64,000 nucleotides of DNA from Hafnia alvei (GCF_900095695.1 NZ_FMIQ01000006.1:1-64000); one strand, 5' to 3'; counted from the stretch's first letter, positions 1-8,541 are shown. Program-made: numbers and translations. Notes: generated from the letters alone by a model not told the origin.

Positions 1-1
1 A

Positions 2-103
2 ATTAACAGAGGGCGACTGCGCATGAGTGCACAGCTATCAGGCTTACCTAATTTTATGACACGGAGAATGAAGCGAAAGCATGAATGGTATGAATACGAT
101 TAA
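2..103 (+). CDS. C-terminal end of an unidentified phage protein (partial)
   Basis: A frame open to the left edge ends at a TAA at 101-103 and encodes about 33 residues, ending in a basic then aromatic/acidic tail (RRMKRKHEWYEYD). An internal ATG at 23 has no clear ribosome-binding site, so the start probably lies outside the window. I do not recognise the family. Its position left of the cos site corresponds to the right end of virion DNA, where lysis or late accessory genes usually sit. Confidence 0.3.
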   Translation: MNRGRLRMSAQLSGLPNFMTRRMKRKHEWYEYD

Positions 104-159
104 CTCAATCTTCGTTTTCAAAGATTTAGAGCAAGAGCCCCTAAATTAGGGGCCAGAGA

Positions 160-414
160 TTACTTTCTACCAAGTAAGTAGCCTAGAATTAGACCAATAC
201 CAGCTGAAATAGCTACCGAAGCAAGAGGGTTTGTTTCTACTTGCTGTTTCGCTGTATCCACCACGTCAGATGCAGCACCTAAACCTTTACCGTAAATTTG
301 TCGAGCCTGCCCCTCTAATCTATGTTCATGCGAATTGGTAGCTTCACCATAGGACTCTTCTACATGACCGGCCGCTTCATTTGCTACACCTTTAGCTTTC
401 TCAAACAAACCCAT
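160..414 (-). CDS. CsbD/DUF883-like small membrane-anchored stress protein
   Basis: This 84-residue protein has a polar, Ala/Glu-rich N-terminal half with CsbD-like spacing (AKGVANEAAG, then EGQARQIYGKG). Its C-terminal glycine-zipper membrane segment (about residues 63-82) ends in GRK, as in the ElaB/YqjD (DUF883) family. YqjD-type proteins attach to the inner membrane by this tail and have been linked to ribosome binding in stationary phase; a similar role here is inference. A good AAGGAGG-type site precedes the ATG at 414. It is transcribed against the late genes, as expected for a lysogen-expressed accessory gene. Confidence 0.6.
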   Translation of the reverse strand: MGLFEKAKGVANEAAGHVEESYGEATNSHEHRLEGQARQIYGKGLGAASDVVDTAKQQVETNPLASVAISAGIGLILGYLLGRK

Positions 415-948
415 AAATTGCCTCCTTATAAAATAAAAACGACTTATTCAGCATAGAAGAGAATGTTGAATCCTGCAGGGCTAAGGCTATAGCAATATCA
501 AATAATTCCTTAACCATTTGATTTTATTTAATTATATTGTTGTGGCTATTTATGTCCATTACCACAAAAGAGGCTTGTTGATTTAAATTTTTGTTAGTAG
601 TGTGGTTGCTAAATCAGGTTACAACGTTGCATCTATTTCTAAAAATGGTGAGTCAAATATTCAATCATAAAATGAAAAAATAAACTATTTATCAAATGAT
701 AACGTTAAAAGCTTTATGTGGTTCCGTTTCCGAATTCGGAGTGTAAATGGAAATGTCATCATCAAATGTGAGCAGCGCTAAGTGAAATGGGGGTGCTCAG
801 TCACGTTAGAGTCATTTATCATATCGTTCAGCCCTTTTACATATACCTCGCCACATGTTTAACAAATTACATGCAATTGTTAATATATTGTAATATGTTC
901 TGTTCTTGCAGCATATCCTGTAATGATTGGAAATGGGTGGGTTTTGAG
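415..948. other. AT-rich stretch without a convincing gene
   Basis: The stretch separates the minus-strand CsbD/DUF883-like gene from the plus-strand acetyltransferase, so it should hold both promoters. A plus-strand frame starting at 787 reads into the acetyltransferase, but its first ~50 codons are Cys/Tyr-rich and not protein-like. I see no RNA gene, strong hairpin or clear operator. Confidence 0.4.
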
Positions 949-1374
949 TTGGTTGTACTAAAGATTTTATCCTATAAAAGTGAAGTTTTAGAGATAAATG
1001 AAGCGCTTAGGAAAGAGCCTGAAAGCTGTAACATAGCGCCATTCATCGTCCATAAGAGACTGATAGGAAGCAGTGAATTTATTAGCTTCATTTGTAGAGA
1101 TAGTAAACATCTGCTTGGTTATGTTATTTGCTGCGGCATTGATACCGACAATGGAACGATGTTAGAAATCTCCAAACTTTATATTTTTAATAAATTTCGA
1201 GGTGAGGGGTATGGATCGGAGGTCGTCTCTCAGATCATATCTTTGGCTATGGAAATGAATATCGCTAGTATTTTTGCTGAGCCACTTGATGATGCAGCGA
1301 AAGCATTTTGGTCTAAAACAAGGCTTTTTTACTCATATGAAATTAATCGATTTGAGCTTAATTTATCATTTTAA
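949..1374 (+). CDS. GNAT-family N-acetyltransferase
   Basis: The C-terminal two thirds carry the GNAT acetyl-CoA fold: a beta strand (LEISKLYIF), then the pyrophosphate-binding loop RGEGYG (the R/Q-x-x-G-x-G/A motif) and the following helix, then a late strand and helix (IASIFAEP...AFWSK). The substrate is unknown. I chose the TTG at 949 because GGGTGGG sits 7 bases upstream and the fold's first strand (VVLKIL) begins there. The frame is open back to an ATG at 787, but the added part looks non-coding. It lies between the late accessory region and cos. The start is the uncertain part. Confidence 0.55.
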   Translation: MVVLKILSYKSEVLEINEALRKEPESCNIAPFIVHKRLIGSSEFISFICRDSKHLLGYVICCGIDTDNGTMLEISKLYIFNKFRGEGYGSEVVSQIISLAMEMNIASIFAEPLDDAAKAFWSKTRLFYSYEINRFELNLSF

Positions 1375-1393
1375 AAGATTCAGTAATTGATAA

Positions 1394-1414
1394 CCGCCTA
1401 CGGGCGGCTTTTTA
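1394..1414 (+). terminator. Intrinsic terminator after the acetyltransferase gene
   Basis: A GC-rich hairpin (CCGCC-tac-GGGCGG) is followed by TTTTT, 20 bases after the stop codon and just before the cos region. Confidence 0.7.
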
Positions 1415-1445
1415 TGGGTCCTTTCTAGCATCTAAATACACCGAG

Positions 1446-1457
1446 GGGCGGTAGACG
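1446..1457 (+). other. Candidate cosN cohesive-end site of the prophage
   Basis: GGGCGGTAGACG aligns with the lambda 12-base overhang GGGCGGCGACCT (first six bases identical). The right flank TCGCTATTTATGA (1467-1479) is identical to the sequence at the same distance in lambda. It lies about 130 bp upstream of nu1, as in lambda. GTTTCGTTGTTCC at 1503-1515 resembles the terminase-binding R elements of cosB. The exact nick positions are inferred from the alignment. Confidence 0.7.
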
Positions 1458-1574
1458 CGCGAAATATCGCTATTTATGAGCTTTTTTGGAGAGTTGGTTG
1501 TTGTTTCGTTGTTCCCCCTCAGGCCTTGTCCCGCGCGCATTTCGTAAAAAAACATAACAACTAACACCAACCTG

Positions 1575-1586
1575 AGGAGGTGATCC
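1575..1586 (+). promoter_or_regulatory. Extended Shine-Dalgarno sequence of nu1
   Basis: AGGAGGTGATCC directly abuts the nu1 ATG and is complementary over 12 contiguous bases to the conserved 3' end of 16S rRNA. The core AGGAGG lies 6 bases from the start codon. Confidence 0.75.
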
Positions 1587-2087
1587 ATGACCGTCTGCCT
1601 CAATAAGCGAGATATGGCGGCGAGTCTCGGGATTTCTGTTCAGGCATTTGATAAATGGGGTGTCACGCCCACCGAACGCCGTGGTCGCGAAGTGCTCTAC
1701 GATGTGCGCACTGTTTTGGAAAACCGGCTCGAGCATCAGAGCCAAAAACAACCGGCTGCTGAAGATGATCCCGCGGTCAATATTGATTTTGAGCGTTGGC
1801 GACTCACAAAAGCGCAAGCTGACGCCCAAGAGCTAAAGAATGCAAAAGATATGGCGGAAGTGGTAGAGACTGCCTTTTGTGTTTTTGTCCTTTCCCGTGT
1901 TGCCGCCGAAATCGCCGGTATTTTAGATGGTATTCCTCTTTCCATGCAGCGTCGTTTCCCTGAGTTAGAGAATAGGCATATCGAGTTTTTAAAGCGCGAT
2001 GTGGTTAAAGCGATGAATAAAGCCGCGGCAACAGGGGAGCTAGTGCCGGAGCTGTTGAATGAATATATCGAGCAAACAAATTCGTAG
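1587..2087 (+). CDS. nu1: Terminase small subunit, lambda Nu1 family
   Basis: Nu1 binds cosB and guides the terminase to packaging sites. The 166-residue protein has an N-terminal winged helix-turn-helix (about residues 8-45) that replaces the lambda version, followed by a region nearly identical to lambda Nu1 (ERWRLTKAQADAQELKNAKD, then RFPELENRH). The conserved part includes the gpA-interaction end. It starts at an ATG behind an unusually long Shine-Dalgarno match. Its end overlaps the large-subunit gene by 29 bases, as in lambda. Divergence confined to the DNA-binding half suggests a changed cosB specificity. Confidence 0.93.
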   Translation: MTVCLNKRDMAASLGISVQAFDKWGVTPTERRGREVLYDVRTVLENRLEHQSQKQPAAEDDPAVNIDFERWRLTKAQADAQELKNAKDMAEVVETAFCVFVLSRVAAEIAGILDGIPLSMQRRFPELENRHIEFLKRDVVKAMNKAAATGELVPELLNEYIEQTNS

Positions 2088-3975
2088 TTTGCAGCAAACG
2101 GTCTCTGCGGGATTACGTGTTCTGTTTCGTCCCGTGCCGGTGTGCGCCGTGGAGTGGGCCAACGAAAATTATTACCTCCCCAAAGAGTCTTCTTACCAAG
2201 AAGGGCGGTGGGAAACGTTACCGTTTCAGGTGGCGATCATGAACGCCATGGGCAGCGATGATATCCGAGAGGTGAATCTTATTAAGTCAGCACGTGTTGG
2301 TTACTCCAAGATGCTGCTGGGCGTGATCAGCTATTTCATTGAGCATAAACAGCGTAACGGGCTTATCTGGCAACCCACCGATAGTGATGCTGAGAACTTC
2401 ATGAAATCGCATATTGAACCGACGATCCGTGATGTGCCCGGACTACTTGCGCTAGCGCCGTGGTATGGCAAAAAGAACCGAGATAATACGCTGTCGATGA
2501 AGCGTTTTTCTAATGGGCGCGGTTTTTGGTGTTTGGGCGGCAAAGCGGCGAAGAACTACCGTGAAAAGTCAGTTGATTTTGTTAGTTACGACGAGTTGGC
2601 AGCTTTCGATGAAGACATCGAGAAAGAGGGCTCCCCCACCTTTCTGGGTGATAAGCGTATTGAGGGCTCGGTTTGGCCTAAATCGATCCGTGGCTCAACG
2701 CCCAAAATTAAAGGCATCTGCCAGATAGAGCGCGCGGCGCGAGAGTCTGAGCATTTAATGCGTTACCACATTAAATGTCCACACTGCGGTGGTGAACAGT
2801 TTCTCAAGTGGGGAGACAAAGAAACCCCGTTTGGCTTCAAATGGGAGGCAGGGCAACCCAAGAGCGTCTATTACCTGTGTGAGCACAATGCTTGCGTTAT
2901 TCATCAGAACGAAGTGAATTTTGCTGATGGACGGTACATCTGCGAGACCACTGGCATGACCACAACGGACGGTTTGCGATGGTTTAGCTCCACAGGGACG
3001 GAGATTGACCCGCCTGATTCGGTGTCCTTCCACATTTGGACCGCGTACAGCCCATTCACCACGTGGGTACAAATGGTGAAAGAGTTTCGTAAGACGTTGG
3101 GGGATCCGGGAAAGCGTAAAACCTTTGTGAATACGACGCTGGGGGAGACGTGGTCGGAGGATATTGGCGATCGCCTTGATGCCGATGTGCTGTATGAACG
3201 CGCTGAGTTTTATCCTGCACAGGTCGCTGATCGTGCAGTCTATCTTACGATGGGGATCGACTCCCAACGCGATCGTTACGAGTGCCGAGTATGGGGATGG
3301 GGGCCGGATGAAGAGGCTTTTCTTATCGATCGCATCATTGTCATGGGGCGGCATGACGAAGAGGAAACCTTGTTACGTGTGGATGCGGCGATAGCGCGGC
3401 AATACACGCGAAAAGATGGCTCGTTAGTCAGTATTGGGCGTATTTGTTGGGACTCCGGCGGTATTGACCCCAGCATTGTCTATAAGCGTTCGAAGAGGCT
3501 CGGTCTCTTTCGCGTCATTCCCATCAAGGGAGCAAGCGTATATGGCAAGCCAGTGGCCAATATGCCACGTAAGAAAAATAAAGATGGCGTGTTTCTCACG
3601 GAAATCGGCACCGATACGGCGAAAGAAGTGATTTATTCCCGCTTTAAGATTGCGCCAGCCGAAAGTGAATCGGGTGCGGGCGTGGTCCATTTCCCAAAAA
3701 ACCCTGATGTTTTTGATCTGATTGAAGCACAGCAATTAACCGCTGAAGAGCTGGTGGAAAAATACGAAAACGGCAAGGTGAAGCTCATGTGGGATGCTAA
3801 AAAACGACGCAATGAGGCGCTGGACTGTTTTGTTTATGCGCTGGCGGCACTGCGCATCAGCGTATCGCGTTGGCAATTAGACCTGAATGCGCTTTGGGAG
3901 GCACAGCAGTCGCCGACAACACTAAAGACCCCGTCTAAAGATTTGGCCGCTTTAGCCGCAAGCCTAGGAGGATGA
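2059..3975 (+). CDS. A: Terminase large subunit, lambda gpA family
   Basis: This is the motor ATPase and cos endonuclease that cuts concatemers and packages DNA into proheads. Its 638 residues compare with 641 in lambda gpA, and long blocks are the same (YLPKESSYQEGRWETLPFQ, then NGRGFWCLGGKAAKNYREKS). The adenine/Walker A-type segment KSARVGYSK lies near residue 80. The acidic residues after SYDELAAFDEDIE fit the ATPase core. A Cys-pair zinc-finger-like stretch (CPHCG...CEHNAC) lies mid-protein. Endonuclease-domain blocks (GIDSQRDRYECRVWGWG, RICWDSGGIDP) are intact. It overlaps nu1 and abuts W. Confidence 0.97.
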   Translation: MNISSKQIRSLQQTVSAGLRVLFRPVPVCAVEWANENYYLPKESSYQEGRWETLPFQVAIMNAMGSDDIREVNLIKSARVGYSKMLLGVISYFIEHKQRNGLIWQPTDSDAENFMKSHIEPTIRDVPGLLALAPWYGKKNRDNTLSMKRFSNGRGFWCLGGKAAKNYREKSVDFVSYDELAAFDEDIEKEGSPTFLGDKRIEGSVWPKSIRGSTPKIKGICQIERAARESEHLMRYHIKCPHCGGEQFLKWGDKETPFGFKWEAGQPKSVYYLCEHNACVIHQNEVNFADGRYICETTGMTTTDGLRWFSSTGTEIDPPDSVSFHIWTAYSPFTTWVQMVKEFRKTLGDPGKRKTFVNTTLGETWSEDIGDRLDADVLYERAEFYPAQVADRAVYLTMGIDSQRDRYECRVWGWGPDEEAFLIDRIIVMGRHDEEETLLRVDAAIARQYTRKDGSLVSIGRICWDSGGIDPSIVYKRSKRLGLFRVIPIKGASVYGKPVANMPRKKNKDGVFLTEIGTDTAKEVIYSRFKIAPAESESGAGVVHFPKNPDVFDLIEAQQLTAEELVEKYENGKVKLMWDAKKRRNEALDCFVYALAALRISVSRWQLDLNALWEAQQSPTTLKTPSKDLAALAASLGG

Positions 3976-3976
3976 T

Positions 3977-4183
3977 GTGAGCCTTGAAAATGATTTGGCA
4001 GCGGCACAGCGTGCGCTGCATGACTTACTGATTGGGAAACGTGTGGTTTCCGTGCAAAAAGACGGGCGTAAAGTCGATTTTACTTCCGCCTCTCTCGATC
4101 AATTACAAAATTATATCGACAACTTAAAAGGCCAACTGGGGCAATATTCCCGGCGCCGCCCGCCATCTGGGGTGGTGTTATGA
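3977..4183 (+). CDS. W: Head-tail joining protein gpW, lambda family
   Basis: gpW closes the portal after packaging and forms the platform for head-tail joining. The 68-residue protein matches lambda gpW in size and pattern (LAAAQRALHDLLIGKRV, VQKDGRKVDFTSAS, then a basic RRRPP tail). The start is a GTG one base after the terminase stop region, with AGGAGG upstream. The end overlaps the portal start by 4 bases, showing translational coupling. Confidence 0.93.
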   Translation: MSLENDLAAAQRALHDLLIGKRVVSVQKDGRKVDFTSASLDQLQNYIDNLKGQLGQYSRRRPPSGVVL

Positions 4184-5775
4184 ATCCATCAGCACCGGAA
4201 CTGTTGGGGCCGGATGGCCGCACGGCGCTACGTGAATATGCCGGATACCATGGGGGCGGTAGTGGCTTTGGGGGGCAACTCGCGAAGTGGATCCCACAAA
4301 CTGAAAGTGTCGATGCCGCATTATTGCCTACGTTAGAACGCGGCAATGCACGCGCTGATGATTTGGTGCGTAATAATGGATTTGCGGCTAATGGCGTTCA
4401 GCTACACCAGGATCATATCGTCGGGTCGTTCTTTCGTTTGAGCCATCGTCCAAACTGGCGTTATCTCGGGATTGATGAGCAAGATGCACGCGCGTTTTCG
4501 GATGAGGTTGAAGCCGCATGGCGAGAATATGCCGAAGACTATAACTGTTGCTTGGACGTTGAGCGCAAACGCACCTTTACCATGATGATCCGCGAAGGCG
4601 TGGCCATGCATGCTTTTAATGGTGAGTTGGGCGTGCAGCCGTGCTGGAGTGAGAGCCATGGCGACTTATTCCGCACACGTTTTAAGATGGTTAGCCCCAA
4701 GCGTATCAGTAATCCTTACAACGGAACCGATACGCAGCAGCGTCGTGCAGGGGTAGATATTGATCGCCATGGTGCCGCGGTAGCTTATTGGGTGAGTGAG
4801 GACAGTTATCCTCATTTTGGGACACAGAAATGGGTCCGTATTCCCCGTGAGATACCGAACGGTCGCCCCAGCATGATCCACATTTTTGAGCCGGTGGAGG
4901 ATGGGCAAACGCGAGGTGCTAATCAGTTCTACAGCGTGATGGAGCAAATGAAAATGCTTGATACGCTGCAAAACACCCAACTGCAAAGTGCCATCGTAAA
5001 AGCCATGTATGCGGCAACCATTGAGTCTGAGTTAGATTCTGAGAAAGCCTTTGAGTTTATCCTCGGTGCTGATAAAGGGCCGGGGACGGCTTCCCCGCTC
5101 AATCAAATGCTCGAACAGTACCTTGTGTATTACCAAGCGGCACAGGTCAAATTTAACGGGGCTAAAATTCCGCATTTGTTCCCCGGCGATAAGCTCCAAT
5201 TACAAACCGCCCAGAATGCTGATAACGGTTATTCGGTGTTTGAAAAGTCATTGCTGCGTTATATCGCGGCAGGGCTTGGCGTGTCATACGAGCAACTTTC
5301 TCGTGATTACAGCCAAGTGAGCTACTCGAGTGCGCGAGCCTCGGCTAACGAGTCGTGGCGCTATTTCTTAGGGCGTCGCAAATTCATTGCTGCACGTCAG
5401 GCGAGCCAGATGTTTGGATGTTGGTTAGAAGAAGCGCTAGTGCGGCGTGTGGTCACGATGCCTAAAAATGCCCGTTTCTCCTTCCAAGAGGCTCGCTGTG
5501 CATGGGGAAATGCAGAGTGGATTGGTGCAGGGCGTATGGCGATCGATGGGGTGAAGGAGGTGCAAGAATCTATCATGCTTATCGAGGCTGGACTGAGCAC
5601 TTACGAGAAAGAATGCGGCAAATACGGGGAAGATTATCAGGATATTTTCCGCCAGCAGTGCCGAGAGTCTGAAGAACGCAAAGCGGCGGGCTTAACCCCG
5701 CCGGCATGGGTTGCCGATGTCATGCGTGCACAGTCCCAACCATCAGCACAAGAGGAGAAAAATGCAAACGCGTAA
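4180..5775 (+). CDS. B: Portal protein, lambda gpB family
   Basis: This forms the dodecameric portal through which DNA enters and leaves the capsid. It has 531 residues, against 533 in lambda gpB. Family blocks include the N-terminal RADDLVRNNGFAANGVQ and the central YLGI...EVEAAWREYAED. Further blocks are HIFEPVEDGQTRGANQFYSV and the late stretch GVSYEQLSRDYSQVSYSSARA. It overlaps W upstream and the protease gene by 14 bases downstream, the usual lambda arrangement. Confidence 0.96.
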   Translation: MNPSAPELLGPDGRTALREYAGYHGGGSGFGGQLAKWIPQTESVDAALLPTLERGNARADDLVRNNGFAANGVQLHQDHIVGSFFRLSHRPNWRYLGIDEQDARAFSDEVEAAWREYAEDYNCCLDVERKRTFTMMIREGVAMHAFNGELGVQPCWSESHGDLFRTRFKMVSPKRISNPYNGTDTQQRRAGVDIDRHGAAVAYWVSEDSYPHFGTQKWVRIPREIPNGRPSMIHIFEPVEDGQTRGANQFYSVMEQMKMLDTLQNTQLQSAIVKAMYAATIESELDSEKAFEFILGADKGPGTASPLNQMLEQYLVYYQAAQVKFNGAKIPHLFPGDKLQLQTAQNADNGYSVFEKSLLRYIAAGLGVSYEQLSRDYSQVSYSSARASANESWRYFLGRRKFIAARQASQMFGCWLEEALVRRVVTMPKNARFSFQEARCAWGNAEWIGAGRMAIDGVKEVQESIMLIEAGLSTYEKECGKYGEDYQDIFRQQCRESEERKAAGLTPPAWVADVMRAQSQPSAQEEKNANA

Positions 5776-7054
5776 TTTGCCGCATATTGCCAGTCTTGCC
5801 TTTAATGAGCCGCTGTTACTTGAACCCGCCTATGCGCGGGTTTTCTTTTGCGCGCTCGGGCAGGAAATTGGGGCAGGCCGATTGATTGACAGCAGCGGCG
5901 CTGTGATTGAGTCCGCCCAGATGCCGGAGGTCACGGCCGGATATTTGGGGAGCTCATCGATCGGTACAGATAGAGGTTATGACGTACAGCAAGGTATCGC
6001 TCAGCTATCAGTCTCGGGCACGTTGGTGAGCAAAGCCGGATCGTTGCGACCGTATTCGGGAATGACGGGCTATAACGGCCTCATCACCCGGATTGAAATG
6101 GCGATAGCCGATCCGGATGTTAAGGGCATTTTGCTGGATATGGATACGCCGGGCGGGATGGTGGCGGGGGCCTTTGATGCCGCCGACATGATTGCGCGCT
6201 TTCGAGAGCATAAACCTATTTGGGCGTTAGCCAATGATATGCACTGTTCGGCGGGGCAACTCATTGCCAGTGCGTGCAGTCATCGCCTGATAACCCAGAC
6301 TGCGCGCGTGGGGTCTATCGGGGTCATCATGGCGCACAGCAACTATGCCGGTCAGTTGGAGCAGGCTGGCATAGAGATTACGTTGATTTATAGCGGTAAC
6401 CATAAAGTGGATGGCAATCCGTATCAAAAATTGCCAGACGCCGTAAGAGAAGATTTTCAGCGTCGTATCGACGCAACCCGCTTGCAGTTTGCGCAGAAAG
6501 TCTCTGAGCACAGCGGATTATCGTTGCAGGCCGTCATGAAAACCGAGGCTCAGGTATTTACCGGTCAGGAAGCCATCGATGTGGGGCTTTCCGATGCGTT
6601 GGTGATTAATGCCGATGCGCTCAATCTGATGGCCGATACGTTAAACACTAAAATTTACCCGACAGGAGGGAGAATGCCCCAGAAAGCAAATGCGACAACC
6701 ACCGAGGTTGTGGCACAAACGACGAATGATGTGGTGCCGGCAGCATCAAGTGCTAGCGCCACCCTGACCACCGAGCAGTTAAACGCCGCGGTCACCGCTG
6801 AACGTGAGCGTATGACGGGGATCTTGGGATGTACAGAGGCCAAAGGACGTGAAGGACTGGCGGCCGAACTGGCGAATACGCCGGGGATGAGCGTTGCGGA
6901 TGCGCAGCGTTTGCTGGCGTCGGCGTCTATCAGTGCTCAAGCTCGCACTGATACCGCGCTCGACACCATGATGGCCAGTGCGCCACAGACGTTAGGCACG
7001 GGCAGTGCGGCGGCGTTGTCGGATGCCGATGACTTAGACAATATTCCGGTATAA
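5762..7054 (+). CDS. C: Prohead protease/scaffold, lambda gpC family (S49 peptidase)
   Basis: gpC is a Clp/SppA-fold serine protease that processes the prohead. Residues 80-270 form the S49 domain: the oxyanion-type GILLDMDTPGG, the catalytic serine in MHCSAGQLIASAC, and the TARVGSIGV block with a downstream lysine in SGNHKVDG. The C-terminal third, from residue 305, is the scaffold that is also made separately from an internal start. I placed the start at the ATG at 5762 behind AGAGGAG, overlapping the portal end. An in-frame start at 5711 would only add an unconserved leader. It has 430 residues against 439 in lambda. Confidence 0.93.
   Translation: MQTRNLPHIASLAFNEPLLLEPAYARVFFCALGQEIGAGRLIDSSGAVIESAQMPEVTAGYLGSSSIGTDRGYDVQQGIAQLSVSGTLVSKAGSLRPYSGMTGYNGLITRIEMAIADPDVKGILLDMDTPGGMVAGAFDAADMIARFREHKPIWALANDMHCSAGQLIASACSHRLITQTARVGSIGVIMAHSNYAGQLEQAGIEITLIYSGNHKVDGNPYQKLPDAVREDFQRRIDATRLQFAQKVSEHSGLSLQAVMKTEAQVFTGQEAIDVGLSDALVINADALNLMADTLNTKIYPTGGRMPQKANATTTEVVAQTTNDVVPAASSASATLTTEQLNAAVTAERERMTGILGCTEAKGREGLAAELANTPGMSVADAQRLLASASISAQARTDTALDTMMASAPQTLGTGSAAALSDADDLDNIPV
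6674..7054 (+). CDS. nu3: Internal in-frame scaffold protein, Nu3-like
   Basis: An ATG inside the protease gene, in the same frame, sits behind AGGAGGG (6664-6670) and would make a 126-residue protein. It is identical to the C-terminal end of the protease: Ala/Thr-rich, with a charged helix (NAAVTAERERMTGIL) and a leucine/alanine helix (ADAQRLLASA). In lambda the scaffold Nu3 is made in the same way from inside C. This one is shorter than lambda Nu3 (about 200 residues). The strong internal ribosome-binding site is the main evidence. Confidence 0.75.
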   Translation: MPQKANATTTEVVAQTTNDVVPAASSASATLTTEQLNAAVTAERERMTGILGCTEAKGREGLAAELANTPGMSVADAQRLLASASISAQARTDTALDTMMASAPQTLGTGSAAALSDADDLDNIPV

Positions 7055-7064
7055 GGACACACAG

Positions 7065-7391
7065 ATGAATCAGGAAAATTTTGAGCATTTCCAACCCCTC
7101 GGCAGTAATGACCCTGCCTATACCGGCGTTGGTATGGGTGCAATGACCGCGGATACCCCTGCATTTACGCCACTGATGCTGGATGCAACCAGTAACGCGC
7201 TGGTGGTCTGGGATGGCGCGCATGCAGGCCAAGTTATTGGGGTGCTGGCGCTTGATGCTGCGGCAGGGGCTACGACGCTCACGTATTACAAATCAGGCAC
7301 GTTCCGGATTGATGTAGTGAAGTGGCCTGAGGGGGTCAGCGATACCTTGAAATACAACGCATTTGCCGGTACCGCATTGAGCGTGGTGTAA
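7065..7391 (+). CDS. D: Capsid decoration protein, lambda gpD family
   Basis: gpD trimers cap the expanded capsid lattice and stabilise it against packaged DNA. The 108-residue protein keeps the lambda pattern: FEHFQPLGSNDPA near the N-terminus, FTPLMLDATSNALVVWDG, then TLTYYKSGTFR and the end FAGTALSVV. It lies between the scaffold and the major capsid gene, in lambda order. A short terminator-like hairpin follows. Confidence 0.95.
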   Translation: MNQENFEHFQPLGSNDPAYTGVGMGAMTADTPAFTPLMLDATSNALVVWDGAHAGQVIGVLALDAAAGATTLTYYKSGTFRIDVVKWPEGVSDTLKYNAFAGTALSVV

Positions 7392-7431
7392 CGCCGTAAT
7401 TATCTGCTCGTTTATTTTAAATTCTCCCAAG

Positions 7432-7453
7432 CCGCGCCTAGCGCGGTTTTTTT
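7432..7453 (+). terminator. Hairpin with T-tract between decoration and capsid genes
   Basis: CCGCGC-cta-GCGCGG followed by TTTTTTT, ending 13 bases before the capsid start codon. It is one of four similar elements in the late region. Confidence 0.65.
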
Positions 7454-7466
7454 ATGAGGAAAAGAC

Positions 7467-8504
7467 ATGCCTGTCTCTCTCTTTTCGACCAGTAAACTGA
7501 TTGCCGTTACTGAGAAGAAATTCAAGTTCGACCCGTTATTTTTAAGTCTGTTTTTCCGTGAAACCTACGAGTTTGATACCGAAAAAGTGGACCTAACCCA
7601 AATCCCCGGTGAAGTCGCGATGGCGGTGTATATCTCCCCAACGATCAACGGAAAAATTGAACGTACGCGCGGCGGTGTTCAAACCCAATTTCAGCCGGGA
7701 TACGTTAAACCAAAGCACGAAATCAACCCGAAAATGCTGCTGCGCCGTCTGCCGGATGAGGATCCGATGCTGTTGCAAGATCCGGTCTATCGCCGTAAAC
7801 GCCTGATTATGCAAAACCTCAAAGATGAGGAGTTGGCGATCCAGCAGGTGGAAGAAAAACAGGCGGTGGATGGGGTGCTGTTCGGTAAATTCGTGATGAA
7901 CGGCGAGCAGTTTGACGCGGTGGAAGTGGATATGCAGCGTTCGGCGGCCAACAATATCACCCAAGCAGGGGCTGCAGGTTGGAGTAAGCAAGATAAGGCG
8001 ACTTATGACCCTACCGCCGATATCGAACAGTATGCTCTCAATGCAGCAGGCGCCATCAATATCATGGTGATGGATCCGAAAGCATGGGCGCTGTTCACCA
8101 GCTTTGACAAAGTCCAGAAGAAACTCGATACCCGTCGCGGCTCGGTGGCTTATCTGGAAACCGCGCTGAAAGACCTCAATAAAGTGGTTTCCATCAAAGG
8201 GATGTATGGCGATGTGGCCATCGTGGTCTATTCCGGCCAGTACATCGATCCGAAAACGCAGAAGAAAACCAATTTCCTGCCGGATAACACACTGGTGTTG
8301 GGCAACACCGAAGCGCGCGGTATTCGTACCTATGGTGCCTTGCAGGATGCCGAGGCGTTGGCGGCAGGTATTACTAAAGCGCGTCGCTATCCTAAAAACT
8401 GGATCACCACGGGTGACCCTGCACGCGAGTACACCATGACCCAGTCGGCGCCGCTAATGCTGTTGGCGGATGCGGATGAGTTTGTTGTGGTGACGTTGGC
8501 TTAA
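7467..8504 (+). CDS. E: Major capsid protein, lambda gpE family
   Basis: This HK97-fold protein builds the icosahedral shell. Its 345 residues align along the whole length of lambda gpE (341): KKFKFDPLFLSLFFRETYEF, the block PGYVKPKHEINPKM...RRLPDEDP, LDTRRGSVAYLETALKDL, GMYGDVAIVVYSGQY, and the end RYPKNWITTGDPAREYTM. A hairpin without a T-tract (8511-8528) lies between it and the next gene. Confidence 0.97.
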   Translation: MPVSLFSTSKLIAVTEKKFKFDPLFLSLFFRETYEFDTEKVDLTQIPGEVAMAVYISPTINGKIERTRGGVQTQFQPGYVKPKHEINPKMLLRRLPDEDPMLLQDPVYRRKRLIMQNLKDEELAIQQVEEKQAVDGVLFGKFVMNGEQFDAVEVDMQRSAANNITQAGAAGWSKQDKATYDPTADIEQYALNAAGAINIMVMDPKAWALFTSFDKVQKKLDTRRGSVAYLETALKDLNKVVSIKGMYGDVAIVVYSGQYIDPKTQKKTNFLPDNTLVLGNTEARGIRTYGALQDAEALAAGITKARRYPKNWITTGDPAREYTMTQSAPLMLLADADEFVVVTLA

Positions 8505-8541
8505 TTCAGGGCGGGGCAATCGCCCCGCGTTAGGAGGCAGT

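Noticed and set aside
787..948. Longer N-terminus of the acetyltransferase
   Set aside because: Codons are Cys/Tyr-rich and the ATG lacks a ribosome site; the GNAT fold starts near 949.
2755..3354. Minus-strand frame of 199 codons inside the terminase gene
   Set aside because: It lies fully within a gene that matches lambda gpA over its whole length; the product has no recognisable features.
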